From: an uncultured Aquimarina sp.
GTDB lineage: Bacteria > Bacteroidota > Bacteroidia > Flavobacteriales > Flavobacteriaceae
NCBI GenBank assembly: GCA_947503835.1
Contig: CANNFM010000013.1
Coordinates: 124,001-188,000 of the forward strand
Direction: 5' to 3'
Length of the DNA: 64,000 bases
Numbering within the stretch: the first letter of the stretch is position 1; the number at the start of each line of letters is the position of its first letter. Of the stretch, positions 12,001 to 18,333 are shown one piece after another. Both the position numbers and the translations under genes were made by a program. The notes under the pieces were generated by a model, which searched no databases, had not been told where the DNA came from, and was given only the letters and a program-made list of their open reading frames with translations.

Positions 12001-12711
12001 CAAAATGGTGATCCTAATTTAGATACTGATGGAGACGGAGTAGTCGATCGATTAGATCTGGATGCTGATGGAGACGGAGTACTGGATGTATATGAATCAG
12101 GAGCAGACCTTACGGGACTTACCGTTTCTGGAGAAGGTACAATAGAAGGTGATGTTGGAGCAGATGGTGTCCCAGATGGAGTTCAAAATACAGGAGATTT
12201 TGATACAGGTATCGTAAATTATTCGACACAAGATACCGATGGTGATGGTATAGATGACTTCCAGGATATAGATGATGATAATGATGGTATCCTTACCGTT
12301 GATGAAAACCCAGACCCTAATGGAGATGGTAATCCAGATGATGCCTTTGATACCGATGGTAATGGAACCCCTGATTATTTAGAACCTAATGTAACTACAG
12401 ATGGTGAAGACGGAATCACAGTATTTTCAGGAATGTCGCCTAACGGAGATGGAGTTAATGATGTATTTGTGATTAGCGGAATTGAAAGATTAGAAAATAC
12501 ATTGGAGATTTATAATAGATGGGGTGTGAAAGTGTATGAAGCCAACGGTTATGGTAGAGATAATAAATTCTTTAGAGGTATTTCAACCGGAAGATCTACT
12601 GTTGAAGAAAAAGATGAGTTACCTGTTGGAACATACTATTATGTGCTGGAATATGTTCTCGAATCCGGAGAACGTAAAAGTAGAGCTGGATACCTATATA
12701 TTAATAGATAA
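1..12711 (+). CDS. Giant T9SS type B adhesin, calcium-binding, DUF7507/DUF11 repeats (5' partial)
   Basis: The frame is open from base 1, so the start lies upstream; 4,236 residues are visible. Domain order by nucleotide: choice-of-anchor L domain (1-490; FVFASEEYNDF signature), thrombospondin type 3 calcium loops (490-780), an Ig-like domain (about 955-1260), an unassigned beta-rich segment (about 1360-2000), about 2.7 kb of dense DxDxDG calcium loops (2005-4700), 18 DUF7507-type beta-sandwich modules (4710-11930), further calcium loops (11935-12400), and a gliding-motility/CHU_C C-terminal domain (12415-12711) with SPNGDGVND and YNRWGVKVY motifs. That last domain is the T9SS type B sorting signal, so the protein is inferred to be exported across the outer membrane and held at the surface as an adhesin, as SprB is in Flavobacterium johnsoniae. 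The PorP/SprF and OmpA genes immediately downstream fit this. The ligand is unknown. Very acidic throughout. A 9 bp stem-loop follows the stop. Confidence 0.93.
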   Translation, partial: TTVGPALGQGAPGFGGNGTDSDFAGLTPEFDVASLEIVINVPSATIVTGEFVFASEEYNDFVNQGVNDAAKVFVNGDNVALTPGGATLSIDAINNGAEAAFYVDNESNPNAVNIEADGFTTTLRFAAALNAGNNIIKIGIADNGDRFFDSWLLFKGNSFVVCFDRDTDGDGIVDRLDLDSDNDGIYDATEAGHNQPFDTEGRIQNSATASGPNGYFDAVETPAESGTPNYTPLDADSDGILDAYEIDSDNDTCFDTVEAGFTDDDGNGFLGDGVPSPIAPQAQLTIDGNGVVTSGTDGYTVPVNDEDTSLVPDYREPGTLPVIATSPIDALIIEGNNATFDVALSLPLPLVEVYRWEESTDNGATWAALTNTAPYSGVDTSQLTITGVTAVLDENLYRVIVTDGTFLCGEVTSAEARLLVDIDTDGDTIADSIDIDDDNDGIPDLTDALTIDPVAPCFQLAPSVQGLVLESGVAGEIGAVYRASNVLPPTFPVAVDLLFAINDKTANAVLVNVDDDATRPTNWQPIIENILPTAGTTESIQFQLSFVLSGTNTVFTVPRYGGIVLDVDGGPGDEIIEIASSNAFATNSPTNVNTFNVGGGIERFTSNGASFVDGSEDPQGIFYLGYTTGATLDIRVGTQTAGNKNFFFELGECAVLKLTTPLLEIPNGPDADGDGVPNHLDLDSDNDGIADVQEAGLINGTTLTDADNDGIIDGASNATVGANGLFDDAETGPDSNTTNYITANSDLVDANFDFVDLDSDQDGIPDNVEAQSTAGYIAPNGVSDTNGFDTAYGGLGIAPENTDGPADTVPDYLDTDSDQDGVLDAVEGFDTDADGVPNIIASGADSDFDGLDDAFDGTPATGYGDPNGNQVTTNPAGELPDTDGDATTAPLLDVDYRDTDDDNDGILTTDENPDPDGDPLTNDALDSDNDGMPDYLDADDYDGDGTPDTVDLDDDNDGIPDLVELAGNDPFLDEDGDGILNYLDTTDDGVGDGSTTDYTDVNLDGIPDVYDADGDGVPNHLDKDSDNDGIPDVIEAGGIDTDGDGEVDYPTPGDPTSMVDVDNDGLDDSLDNIGGTVTTGTPLPIPNSDASAIDGPDYLDIDADDDGIPDNIEAQSTAGYNPPLGTDSDNDGIDDQYDSDQPGSTPLNVPENTDGTDNPDYRDTDTDNDGINDIIENGDTDNVASGTDTDGDGLDDAFDDNDDSAIPGSTVNDGINPPNAANLGDADGDGEVNYRDIEDNDNDGIADSIDIDDDNDGIPDTVEQGTGGDPLADTDGNGILDYLQVTPANDLNNDGVVDVFDADGDGIIDQFDLDGDNDGIPDLTEAGGTDTDGDGVVDTQLDSDDDGIPDSVDVNQTGGIDIDLDGIDDTADIDFTGGTDTDGDGIDDTADPDADGDGQDDVIGTTPLPTPNTDGTGNPNFLDIDADDDGIVDNIEAQPTTAYVAPLGTDADNDGIDDAYDSDIPGATLLNFPENTDATLLNPDLDPDYIDLDADGDGENDTIEAYDTDDDGVADTVPVNADVDDDGLDDAFDTDTASPDPTNGGQTAGNPFPDTDSPGGEPDWRDQINNDLEITKVDSYVDTNANGIIDAGDTITYEFAIFNNGNVTLTNVNIIDNAAGVALAGAIIPALPPATVSAFNFTGTYTITAADITTQSFTNTATVSAEDPNGNTITSLSDDPDDPADATDDDGDGNPDDPTITDLRQPLLDVTKTDTYVDTNTNGIIDAGDTINYVFNVTNRGTVDLTGISVTDALVTVTGVTPTIDLVVGANDNTNFTASYVITPADITAGSFTNTAVATAPNPLGGPDISDDSDDPDNPTDVDPDNDGSPDDPTVTDLGQPLLDITKQDTYVDTNANGIIDTGDTINYVFVVTNIGNVDLVGISVVDALATVVGVTPTINLAVGAFDNTNFTASYVITAADVTAGSFTNQAVVAAPNPLDPFGPPITDISDDPDDLTDVDGDPLDPTDDDGSPDDVTTTDLRQPLLDITKQDTYVDTNANGIIDAGDTINYAFNVTNTGNVDLTGISVTDALVTVIPATTIDLVAGANDATTYTASYVITPADITAGAFSNTAVADAVNPLGGPNVTDDSDDPDNTTDIDPDNDGSPDDPTVTDLRQPLLDITKTDTYVDTNVNGIIDAGDTINYVFVVTNTGTVDLTGISVTDALVAVTPATTIDLIVGAVDNSTYTASYIITAADVTAGSFSNQAVVSALNPLDPLGPPITDDSDDPDDVTDVDPDNDGSPDDVTTTDLRQPLLDITKTDTYVDTNANGIIDAGDTINYVFDVTNTGNVDLTGISVTDALVTVIPATTIDLVAGANDATTYTASYVITPADIAAGTFSNTAVATAPNPLGGPDISDDSDDPDNPTDVDPDNDGSPDDPTVTDLRQPLLDITKTDTYVDTNVNGIIDAGDTINYTFIVTNTGTVDLTGISVTDALVAVTPATTIDLVAGAIDNSTYTASYVITPADVTAGTFSNQAVVSALNPLDPLGPPITDDSDDPDDLTNVDPNNDGSPDDVTTTDLRQPLLDITKTDTYVDTNANGIIDAGDTINYVFNVTNTGNVDLTGISVTDALVTVIPATTIDLVIGANDATTYTASYVITPADITAGSFTNTAVATAPNPLGGPDITDDSDDSDDPTDIDPDNDGSPDDPTVTDLRQPLLDITKTDTYVDTNVNGIIDAGDTINYTFIVTNTGTVDLTGISVTDALVAVTPATTIDLIAGAVDNSTYTATYTITAADVTAGTFSNQAVVSALNPLDPLGPPITDDSDDPDDVTDVDPDNDGSPDDVTTTDLRQPLLDITKTDTYVDTNANGIIDAGDTINYVFNVTNTGNVDLTGISVTDALVTVIPATTIDLVAGANDNTTYTASYVITPADITAGTFSNTAVATAPNPLGGPDISDDSDDPDNPTDVDPDNDGSPDDPTVTDLRQPLLDITKTDTYVDTNVNGIIDAGDTINYTFIVTNTGTVDLTGISVTDALVAVTPATTIDLIAGAVDNSTYTATYTITAADVTAGSFSNQAVVSALNPLDPLGPPITDDSDDPDDVTDVDPDNDGSPDDVTTTDLRQPLLDITKTDTYVDTNANGIIDAGDTINYVFNVTNTGNVDLTGISVTDALVTVIPATTIDLVAGANDATTYTASYVITPADITAGTFSNTAVADAVNPLGGPNVTDDSDDPDDTTDIDPDNDGSPDDPTVTDLRQPLLDITKTDTYVDTNTNGIIDAGDTINYAFDVTNRGNVDLTGISVTDALVSVTPATTIDLVAGANDATTYTATYTITAADVTAGTFSNQAVVSALNPLNPLGPPITDDSDDPDDLTDNDPDGDGSPDDVTTTDLRQPLLDITKQDTYVDTNGNGIIDAGDTINYVFNVTNTGNVDLTGISVIDALVTVVPATTIDLVAGANDATTYTASYVITPADIAAGTFSNTAVADAVNPLGGPNVTDDSDDPDNPTDIDPNNDGSPDDPTVTDLSQPLLDITKTATLDDVNMNGFADAGESINYVFVVTNRGNVDLTGISVTDGDATVSPMTTIDLVAGAIDNTTYTATHILTQAEIDSGSFTNQATVSGLDPNNVTVTDLSDDPIDITDSDPNMDGSPDDPTVLTLTPNPAISITKADNAPADGSYDTVGEAITYTILVTNDGNVTLTDVDVTDGNADTITPGTITSIDPGQTISVTATHTITQFDLDNGEVINTANVTGDSPTGIDDVTDDSDDPDTPAPDDATITTIDQTPELTLTKFADPAADGAYDTVGEIITYQLEVINTGNVTLTNVAVADANADAGSILPAVVGTLAPGDSVAVTAEHTITQADLDAGIVINRADVVGDAPDGTMVMDMSDDPTTPDPDDATETNTGLITEGRLAVTKSADPRVFAAAGDIITYTIEIENTGTVTLNNITVVDDNATIISGLPITSLAPGGTATVIAEHVVTPTDVLAGQVVNVAEVTGTTPSGETVSETSDDPNNPDDVDPDADGDPDDPTVSAIDSDGDGIADPDDLDDDNDGILDDEEQNGDPNLDTDGDGVVDRLDLDADGDGVLDVYESGADLTGLTVSGEGTIEGDVGADGVPDGVQNTGDFDTGIVNYSTQDTDGDGIDDFQDIDDDNDGILTVDENPDPNGDGNPDDAFDTDGNGTPDYLEPNVTTDGEDGITVFSGMSPNGDGVNDVFVISGIERLENTLEIYNRWGVKVYEANGYGRDNKFFRGISTGRSTVEEKDELPVGTYYYVLEYVLESGERKSRAGYLYINR
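4710..11930 (+). repeat. 18 tandem DUF7507-type coding modules, with 810 bp two-module super-repeat
   Basis: Modules begin near nt 4716, 5125, 5530, 5950, 6355, 6763, 7165, 7573, 7975, 8383, 8785, 9193, 9595, 10003, 10408, 10803, 11175 and 11558, each recognisable by an ITKxDTYVDTN or ITKxA-type opening and a TNxGNVDLTGISVTD core. From about 5950 to 10400 the units alternate between 402 and 408 bp, so the true period is 810 bp. One type ends in NPLGGPxxxDDSDDP, the other in NPLDPLGPPITDDSDDP. The first and the last four modules are divergent, which suggests expansion from the middle. Confidence 0.9.
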
Positions 12712-12728
12712 TCAATCAAAATTAAGTT

Positions 12729-12751
12729 CCCGCCGATTGCATATCGGCGGG
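12729..12751. terminator. Stem-loop after the first adhesin
   Basis: A perfect 9 bp GC-rich stem (12729-12737 with 12743-12751) and a 5 nt loop lie 18 bp after the adhesin stop. There is no U-tract, so it may be an mRNA 3'-end or processing structure rather than a strong intrinsic terminator. The PorP/SprF gene starts 28 bp later, so it could also lower downstream expression relative to the adhesin. Confidence 0.5.
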
Positions 12752-12779
12752 CTAAATAAGAAATATTAAATTAGAGCGG

Positions 12780-13736
12780 ATGAAAAAAGTATACACAATA
12801 ATTGCTACAATTCTTTTGAGTTTTGTGTTTCAATATAATTATGCACAGCAAGATGCTCAATATACCCAGTATATGTATAATACCATTAGTGTTAATCCTG
12901 CCTATGCCGGTAGTCGCGGAGTCATGAGTATTATGGGGCTGCACCGTAGCCAATGGGTAGGTTTAGACGGGGCACCTCGTACACAAACTTTAACGCTTAA
13001 TACTCCAATAGGAGATAATGAGCGAGTTGGATTAGGGTTATCTGTAGTGAACGATGATATAGGTCCTACCGATGAAACATATATTGATGTTGATTTTTCG
13101 TATACCATACCGACGTCTGATGAAGGGAGGCTAAGTTTTGGAATCAAAGCAGGAGCTCATCTATTAAATATTGATTTTCAACAATTAACACAATTCAATC
13201 AAAATGACGCTTTGTTTGAAGCTAATATCGATAATAAATTTAGTCCGCAGGTTGGTATAGGAGCATACTACCATACCAATAAGTTCTACTTTGGATTAAG
13301 CGCTCCTAATCTTTTAGAAACCGATCACTTCGATGAGAGTACGACGAGTAGCGATAGTGATGCAGTTAGTTTTTTGGCAGAAGAAAGAATCAATTATTAT
13401 TTTATTTCGGGTTATGTATTTGATGTAAATGAAAACCTAAAATTTAAACCGGCAGTACTTAGTAAATTAGTATTTGGAGCTCCGTTACAGGTAGATGTAT
13501 CAGCCAATTTTTTGCTGTATGAACGTTTGACCTTAGGAGTTGCCTATCGATGGAGTGCAGCAGTAACAGGGCAGATTGGTTTCCAGATATCGGATTCGAT
13601 GATGATAGGTTTTGCGTATGATAGAGAAACCACAGAGTTAGGTCAATCGCAGTTTAATGATGGTAGTTATGAGGTGATGCTACGTTTTGAATTATTCAGG
13701 AAATACAACAGAATGTTAACCCCACGTTTCTTTTAA
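12780..13736 (+). CDS. PorP/SprF family type IX secretion system membrane protein
   Basis: 318 residues with a signal peptide (hydrophobic stretch ending near residue 22, YAQ). The mature N-terminus has the family signature: QYTQYMYN, then NPAYAGSRG, then HRSQWVGLDGAP. The rest is an outer-membrane beta-barrel with alternating hydrophobic strands ending in an aromatic residue. Members of this family are needed for secretion and surface attachment of T9SS cargo with type B C-terminal domains; F. johnsoniae SprF serves SprB. The position directly after a type B adhesin (68 bp gap) and before an OmpA-family gene supports the same job here, with the upstream adhesin as cognate cargo (inference). 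The ATG at 12780 is favoured because it gives the signal peptide directly. Family assignment is secure; pairing is by context. Confidence 0.93.
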   Translation: MKKVYTIIATILLSFVFQYNYAQQDAQYTQYMYNTISVNPAYAGSRGVMSIMGLHRSQWVGLDGAPRTQTLTLNTPIGDNERVGLGLSVVNDDIGPTDETYIDVDFSYTIPTSDEGRLSFGIKAGAHLLNIDFQQLTQFNQNDALFEANIDNKFSPQVGIGAYYHTNKFYFGLSAPNLLETDHFDESTTSSDSDAVSFLAEERINYYFISGYVFDVNENLKFKPAVLSKLVFGAPLQVDVSANFLLYERLTLGVAYRWSAAVTGQIGFQISDSMMIGFAYDRETTELGQSQFNDGSYEVMLRFELFRKYNRMLTPRFF

Positions 13737-13846
13737 TTTTTTTTACTTCAGAATTAAAAAAACATTGAAGCATGGGGTATTTCAGACGAAACCGAAATCT
13801 AAAGAAGCCTAGAAAGAATATATTGAATAGTATTAAGAAAATGATC

Positions 13847-13866
13847 ATTCCGATATAAATCGGAAT
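13847..13866. promoter_or_regulatory. Intercistronic stem-loop
   Basis: An 8 bp perfect stem (13847-13854 with 13859-13866) with a 4 nt loop lies 20 bp before the OmpA-family start. It may be a processing or attenuation structure between the PorP/SprF and OmpA-family cistrons. The rest of the 150 bp gap is AT-rich with no recognisable gene. Confidence 0.35.
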
Positions 13867-13886
13867 CCAAATAAAAAGATTGAACA

Positions 13887-15854
13887 ATGAATTTGAACAA
13901 CTACTTTATACATCTGTCCTTATGCATACTACTATCGAGTATGGTGTATTCTCAGGATAAACGTTTAGCAAAAGCCGATGAAAATTTCAATCGTTTTGCT
14001 TTTGTAGATGCACGTAAAATATACCTTCAGGTTGCAGAGAGTGGATATGAATCACTGGATTTATTCAAGAAACTTGGGGATTCTTATTATTTTAATGCAC
14101 AGCTAGAGGACGCAGTGCCATGGTATGAAAAATTAACTTCTAATTATGCCGAAGAGGTAGATCCAGAATACTTGTTTAGATATTCGCAGAGTTTAAAAGG
14201 AGTTAAACGCTATGATGAGGCAGATAAAGTAATGGAAAAGTTTAATACATTGACTGGTAAGGATCAGCGAGCAGAGTTTTTTATGAATACCAGAGATTAT
14301 TTGAAATTTATTGAAATGCAATCAGGTAAATTTAGATTGTTAAAATTAAGTGTGAATTCTAAGTATTCTGATTATGCGCCAAGCTTTGATAATCAAGGAG
14401 GACTTATATTTGCTTCATCTCGAGGCGGGAGTGGGATGAGTAAAACTGTACACGAATGGAATGAAATGCCGTTCCTGGATTTGTTTGCTTCAAATATTCT
14501 GGAAGCCAATGGGATTCTTCAAACACCAAAAAAGCTAAAAGGAAAGATAAATACACGTTTTCACGAATCTTCAACATCGTTTAGCAAAGATGGACAAACT
14601 GTATATTTTACACGAAATAATTATACGAAGAAGAGATTAGGATCGAATACAGAAGGGACAATTTTATTAAAAATATATCGAGCTACCTTAAAAGATTATA
14701 AATGGACTAATATTGAGGAATTACCATTTAACAGTAATGAGTATTCAGTAGCACATCCTGCATTAAGTGCAGATGGAACAAAATTGTATTTTGCCAGTGA
14801 TATGCCAGACAGCAGGGGGCTTTCGGATTTATATGTTATCGATATCAATGAGGATGGTACTTTTGGAGAACCTAGAAACCTTGGAGATAAAATTAATACC
14901 GAAGGCAGAGAAACTTTCCCATACGTTAGTGATTCAGGAAGGCTGTATTTTGCGAGTGATGGACATATAGGACTCGGAGGATTAGATGTATTTGTAGCTG
15001 TTCCCGAAGAGTTCGGAGTGTTTTCTATTCCTTATAACGTTGGGAAACCCGTGAATAGTTCGGAAGATGATTTTACTTTTGTGCTTAATGAAGAAACTAA
15101 GATTGGTTACTTTGCTAGTAATCGTATTGGAGGTAAAGGAAATGATGATATTTATAGTTTTAAACAGACTGGAGAATTGATTACAGATTGTAATCAATAT
15201 GTAACTGGAGTAATTACAGATGCCACTACTAAAGAAATTTTAGTAGAGGCTGAAGTTATTTTAATGGATGATAGTAATAATGAATTGCAACGAACTATTA
15301 CTAATGATAAAGGAAGATATAAGTTCGATCTCGAGTGCGATACTGCATATATTGTGAGAGCGAATAAAGTTGATTATAATCCTACCGAAAGGCTCCTTGC
15401 TACTAATAACGTACTAGAATATGAGCATAACCTAGCTTTGCAACTTGGAGAAGGCGGGTTGGCAGGTAAAGAAGTAAAACCAGGTGATGATTTGGCAAAA
15501 CTACTAGAATTAGAAATCATATATTTTGATTTTGATAAATTTTTTATAAGACCAGACGCAGAAGTAGAACTGCAAAAGATCATCGCCACTTTAAAAGAAT
15601 ATCCTGAATTAAAAATAGATGTACGATCACATACCGATAGTCGTGCAACTGGTTCTTATAATATGTTTCTAAGTGAAAGACGAGCTACAAGTACTGTTAA
15701 GTATATAATTGAAAAGGGGGGGATTGATAGATCTCGTGTTTCTGGTAGAGGATATGGTGAAACTGTCTTAATCAATAAATGTAAGAATAATGTACCATGT
15801 AGTGATGAAGAACATCAACTTAATAGACGAAGTGAATTTATAGTGATTGAATAG
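13887..15854 (+). CDS. OmpA family protein with TPR, PD40 propeller and carboxypeptidase-regulatory-like domain
   Basis: 655 residues. Signal peptide at 1-22 (ends VYSQ); TPR-like helices at about 25-130; five PD40/WD40-like blades at about 165-430, with recurring LYFASD and GGxDxFV/DDIYSF endings; a carboxypeptidase regulatory-like beta-sandwich at about 434-520; and an OmpA/MotB peptidoglycan-binding domain at about 541-655 (YFDFDKFFIRPDAE; SHTDSRATGSYN; LSERRA; NRRSEF). This architecture matches the PorE/OmpA-like periplasmic proteins that accompany PorP/SprF genes and are thought to tie the T9SS or its cargo platform to peptidoglycan. It lies 150 bp after the PorP/SprF gene, presumably in the same operon as the giant adhesin. 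The periplasmic and outer-membrane location is inferred from the signal peptide and the OmpA domain. Confidence 0.9.
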   Translation: MNLNNYFIHLSLCILLSSMVYSQDKRLAKADENFNRFAFVDARKIYLQVAESGYESLDLFKKLGDSYYFNAQLEDAVPWYEKLTSNYAEEVDPEYLFRYSQSLKGVKRYDEADKVMEKFNTLTGKDQRAEFFMNTRDYLKFIEMQSGKFRLLKLSVNSKYSDYAPSFDNQGGLIFASSRGGSGMSKTVHEWNEMPFLDLFASNILEANGILQTPKKLKGKINTRFHESSTSFSKDGQTVYFTRNNYTKKRLGSNTEGTILLKIYRATLKDYKWTNIEELPFNSNEYSVAHPALSADGTKLYFASDMPDSRGLSDLYVIDINEDGTFGEPRNLGDKINTEGRETFPYVSDSGRLYFASDGHIGLGGLDVFVAVPEEFGVFSIPYNVGKPVNSSEDDFTFVLNEETKIGYFASNRIGGKGNDDIYSFKQTGELITDCNQYVTGVITDATTKEILVEAEVILMDDSNNELQRTITNDKGRYKFDLECDTAYIVRANKVDYNPTERLLATNNVLEYEHNLALQLGEGGLAGKEVKPGDDLAKLLELEIIYFDFDKFFIRPDAEVELQKIIATLKEYPELKIDVRSHTDSRATGSYNMFLSERRATSTVKYIIEKGGIDRSRVSGRGYGETVLINKCKNNVPCSDEEHQLNRRSEFIVIE

Positions 15855-15876
15855 TATCTTTTTTGTTATCGGATTT

Positions 15877-15950
15877 GTCATCCCAGCGTAGGCTGGGATC
15901 CATAGTATACAACGCAAATTAAAGTAGATTCCGGCCTACGCCGAAATGAC
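15877..15950. repeat. Imperfect inverted repeat, REP-like
   Basis: The arms at 15877-15900 and 15927-15950 match at 19 of 24 positions when one is reversed; the left arm also folds on itself (CCCAGC with GCTGGG). This resembles the short interspersed palindromes common between genes in Flavobacteriaceae and may act as a terminator between the OmpA-family gene and the MscS gene. Confidence 0.55.
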
Positions 15951-15985
15951 ATCAATATCTCCTTCAATAAAATTAAAACACACAA

Positions 15986-16801
15986 ATGGAAAAAGCACAA
16001 GAATGGTTCAATTACGGCATTGAACTAGCCAAAGAATTTGGTCCAAAACTTATTACTGCAATCCTTATCTATATCGTTGGATTCTGGCTGATTAAGAAAT
16101 TGATCCGTACGGCAGGAAAGATGATGGAAAAAAATAAGTATGATGATTCCTTGCAAAAGTTCTTACTTAATCTGGTTTCATGGGGCTTAAAAATATTTCT
16201 GATCATTGTAGTAATCTCAAGGTTAGGGGTAGATATCACTACATTCGCTGCATTAATTGCGGCAGGAGGTTTGGCGGTTGGGCTTTCATTACAAGGTTCT
16301 TTATCTAATTTTGCAGGTGGTGTCTTGATTATAATATTTAAACCCTATAAAATTGGTGACCTTATCGAAGCACAAGGGGTATTAGGAGAAGTAAAAGAAA
16401 TAGAAATCTTTACCACCAAATTAATCACACCTCAAAATAAACTTGCTATTGTACCTAATGGGGCGTTAGCCAACGGTAATATTATTAATTACACTGCCGA
16501 AGGAAAGATGAGGGTCGATATCACTATTGGTATAGGGTATGATGAAGATATAAAAAAAGCCAAAGACGTATTACTAGAGGTACTCACTACCAATGAAAAA
16601 GTTTTAAAAGACCCTAAACCATCTGTAAACGTAGCGAACCTTGGCGAAAGTTCTGTTGATCTCGCTGTAAGACCGTATTGCACTCCGGTAGAGTATTGGG
16701 ATGTGTACTTTGCTACGGTAGAAGATTGTAAACTGGCCCTGGATAAAGCCGGTATCGAAATCCCGTATCCACACTCGGTAGAAATCCAAAAAGAAGGGTA
16801 A
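15986..16801 (+). CDS. MscS family mechanosensitive ion channel
   Basis: 271 residues, the size of small MscS channels (E. coli MscS has 286). Hydrophobic segments lie at about 18-38, 58-78 and 86-118. The third is the pore-lining helix with the small-residue pattern GGLAVGLSLQGSLSNFAGG, followed by the beta domain opening PYKIGDLIEAQG and a mixed alpha/beta C-terminal domain. It is expected to be a homoheptameric inner-membrane channel that releases solutes on hypo-osmotic shock. It sits between the two adhesin cassettes with its own upstream gap (131 bp, containing the inverted repeat), so it is probably an independent transcription unit. No clear hairpin follows the stop, only a T-run. Confidence 0.93.
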   Translation: MEKAQEWFNYGIELAKEFGPKLITAILIYIVGFWLIKKLIRTAGKMMEKNKYDDSLQKFLLNLVSWGLKIFLIIVVISRLGVDITTFAALIAAGGLAVGLSLQGSLSNFAGGVLIIIFKPYKIGDLIEAQGVLGEVKEIEIFTTKLITPQNKLAIVPNGALANGNIINYTAEGKMRVDITIGIGYDEDIKKAKDVLLEVLTTNEKVLKDPKPSVNVANLGESSVDLAVRPYCTPVEYWDVYFATVEDCKLALDKAGIEIPYPHSVEIQKEG

Positions 16802-17228
16802 TTTTTTTAGGTTAGACTCTGGTATAAAGAGCAAGATTTGTATAACATCCAGGCGAAAAATTACTAATTTGAGCAGGTATAGCATAAATTGATAAGAAGA
16901 TAAGCTATTTTTTAGACTATATCTTTCAATACATATTTAACTATCAAATAACTAGGGTTATACTTCCTTTTTTAACATTTTATTACGGACTACCAGTAAA
17001 AGAATAGATGTTTTTATGTGTACTAGTAAACGTCAAAAGTGTACAATTTAAGTGTTAAAAACGTATTGTTTTTTATTTTTTTGAAGAATATTCTTACTCA
17101 TATGTTAAACAAAAAAGGCTATTTTTAGATAATTGAAATATATAAAGTGCTGTTTTTTAATGTTTTGTTATTTTTTGCCTTGTCAAAATTGTTAAATTTG
17201 TTTAAGGTTGATGTAATATTGACAATAG

Positions 17229-17243
17229 TATGGTTTTACCATA
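17229..17243. promoter_or_regulatory. Palindrome (candidate operator)
   Basis: A 6 bp perfect inverted repeat with a 3 nt spacer, TATGGT-TTT-ACCATA, in the long gap upstream of the second adhesin. It has the same TAyGG...CCrTA frame as the palindrome at 17820-17835, which makes a shared binding factor conceivable. No direct evidence. Confidence 0.25.
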
Positions 17244-17819
17244 TTTATTATGTGGTTTTGCGTCAATAGATTTTAACAAATTGTGGCTATATTTAAATGT
17301 TGTTTTATGTAGAAAAGACAACAATGTTAAATTAGAGTATAAAAAAGCTTATTTTCTTACCCCACCCTGAGTTTTTTATACACTATTATTTTTGGTTTTG
17401 CAATAGTAGGATCAAGAATAATAAATAATGATCATATAGTATACACTATTCGTGGATTTATAGATATAAATACATGGATTATCGTCTTGTATACTATCTA
17501 AGTATCTTAAGTACGCAACAAACAAACAAAAAAATGAAACAAGAATAAACAAATAACTTGATCATATAGTTTGGGTATTACAACTATTGGTCATAAAAAT
17601 AACCCCGCAATTGTGAAACTTTGGCGAGCCAACAAAAGCAGGGTCTGAATAACGATTAAAATAAATTAACCATTATGCGTGAACTTTTACCTCTTGTAAC
17701 AAGAAATATTTTTCTGTCTTTATATATACATTGTAAAGAAAATTCTCCCTTAAGAAGAAAGTATTTATTACATTTTCATTCATCCCTCAGTTCGAAATAT
17801 AGGGATTTTAAATTATTTT

Positions 17820-17842
17820 TTACGGTTTTCCGTAATTTTTTT
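17820..17842 (+). promoter_or_regulatory. Palindrome with T-run (operator or terminator-like hairpin)
   Basis: TTACGG-TTTT-CCGTAA (17820-17835) is followed by seven T residues (17836-17842). As DNA it is a perfect palindrome suited to a dimeric regulator; as RNA it is a short hairpin with a U-tract, i.e. a weak terminator or attenuator in the adhesin leader. The sequence does not decide between the two. Confidence 0.3.
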
Positions 17843-18100
17843 AAAGGTTTATTAACATTTTTTTTAGAATGTCCTTCTCTCATTTATAGGAATTATAACG
17901 TACGACTAAATGCTAATATTTTGGTTTATAGGTGTTTTGTACGTTTTTTCTCACCTATCCTTACAAATTTCTCATGTGTTGTTTTACGATACTATAAAGA
18001 GAGAAAGCCTATGCTAATAGGTAAGGAGTTACGATATGACATGCCAAATACAGAGATACTCAAAAGCAAAGCGTCCTCAAAACGAGCAAAGCGAGTACAC

Positions 18101-18176
18101 TCAGATTCTCAGATTCTCAGATTCTCAGATTCTCAGATTCTCAGATTCTCAGATTCTCAGATTCTCAGATTCTCAG
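18101..18176 (+). repeat. Octamer tandem array, unit TCTCAGAT, about 9.5 copies
   Basis: A perfect 8 bp period over 76 bp, ending 196 bp before the start codon of the second adhesin. The array has no stop codon in any frame. Perfect short-unit arrays are prone to slipped-strand mispairing, so copy number may vary between isolates. Two shorter TCAGATTC/TCAGAAAC-type echoes lie at 18236-18270. Confidence 0.9.
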
Positions 18177-18333
18177 GACTTCAATCTTCGGACTTCGGGC
18201 TCCCAACTTCGGTCTCACCAGCAAAGCGAGTACACTCAGAAACTCAGAAACTCAGATTCTCAGAAACTCAGGACTTCAATCTTCGGACTTCGGGCTCCCA
18301 ACTTCGGTCTCACCAGCAAAGCGAGTACACTCA
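18172..18333 (+). repeat. 67 bp direct duplication just upstream of the second adhesin
   Basis: 18172-18238 and 18267-18333 are identical over 67 bp (offset 95 bp). The last 19 bp of the unit also occur at 18085-18103, giving three copies of the AGCAAAGCGAGTACACTCA block that bracket the octamer array. Together they look like a locally expanding non-coding element. Confidence 0.9.

Noticed and set aside
18101..18176. CRISPR-like array
   Set aside because: Units are 8 bp with no spacers. The 7 bp arrays at 30623 and 58944 and the coding repeats also lack repeat-spacer structure, and there are no cas genes.
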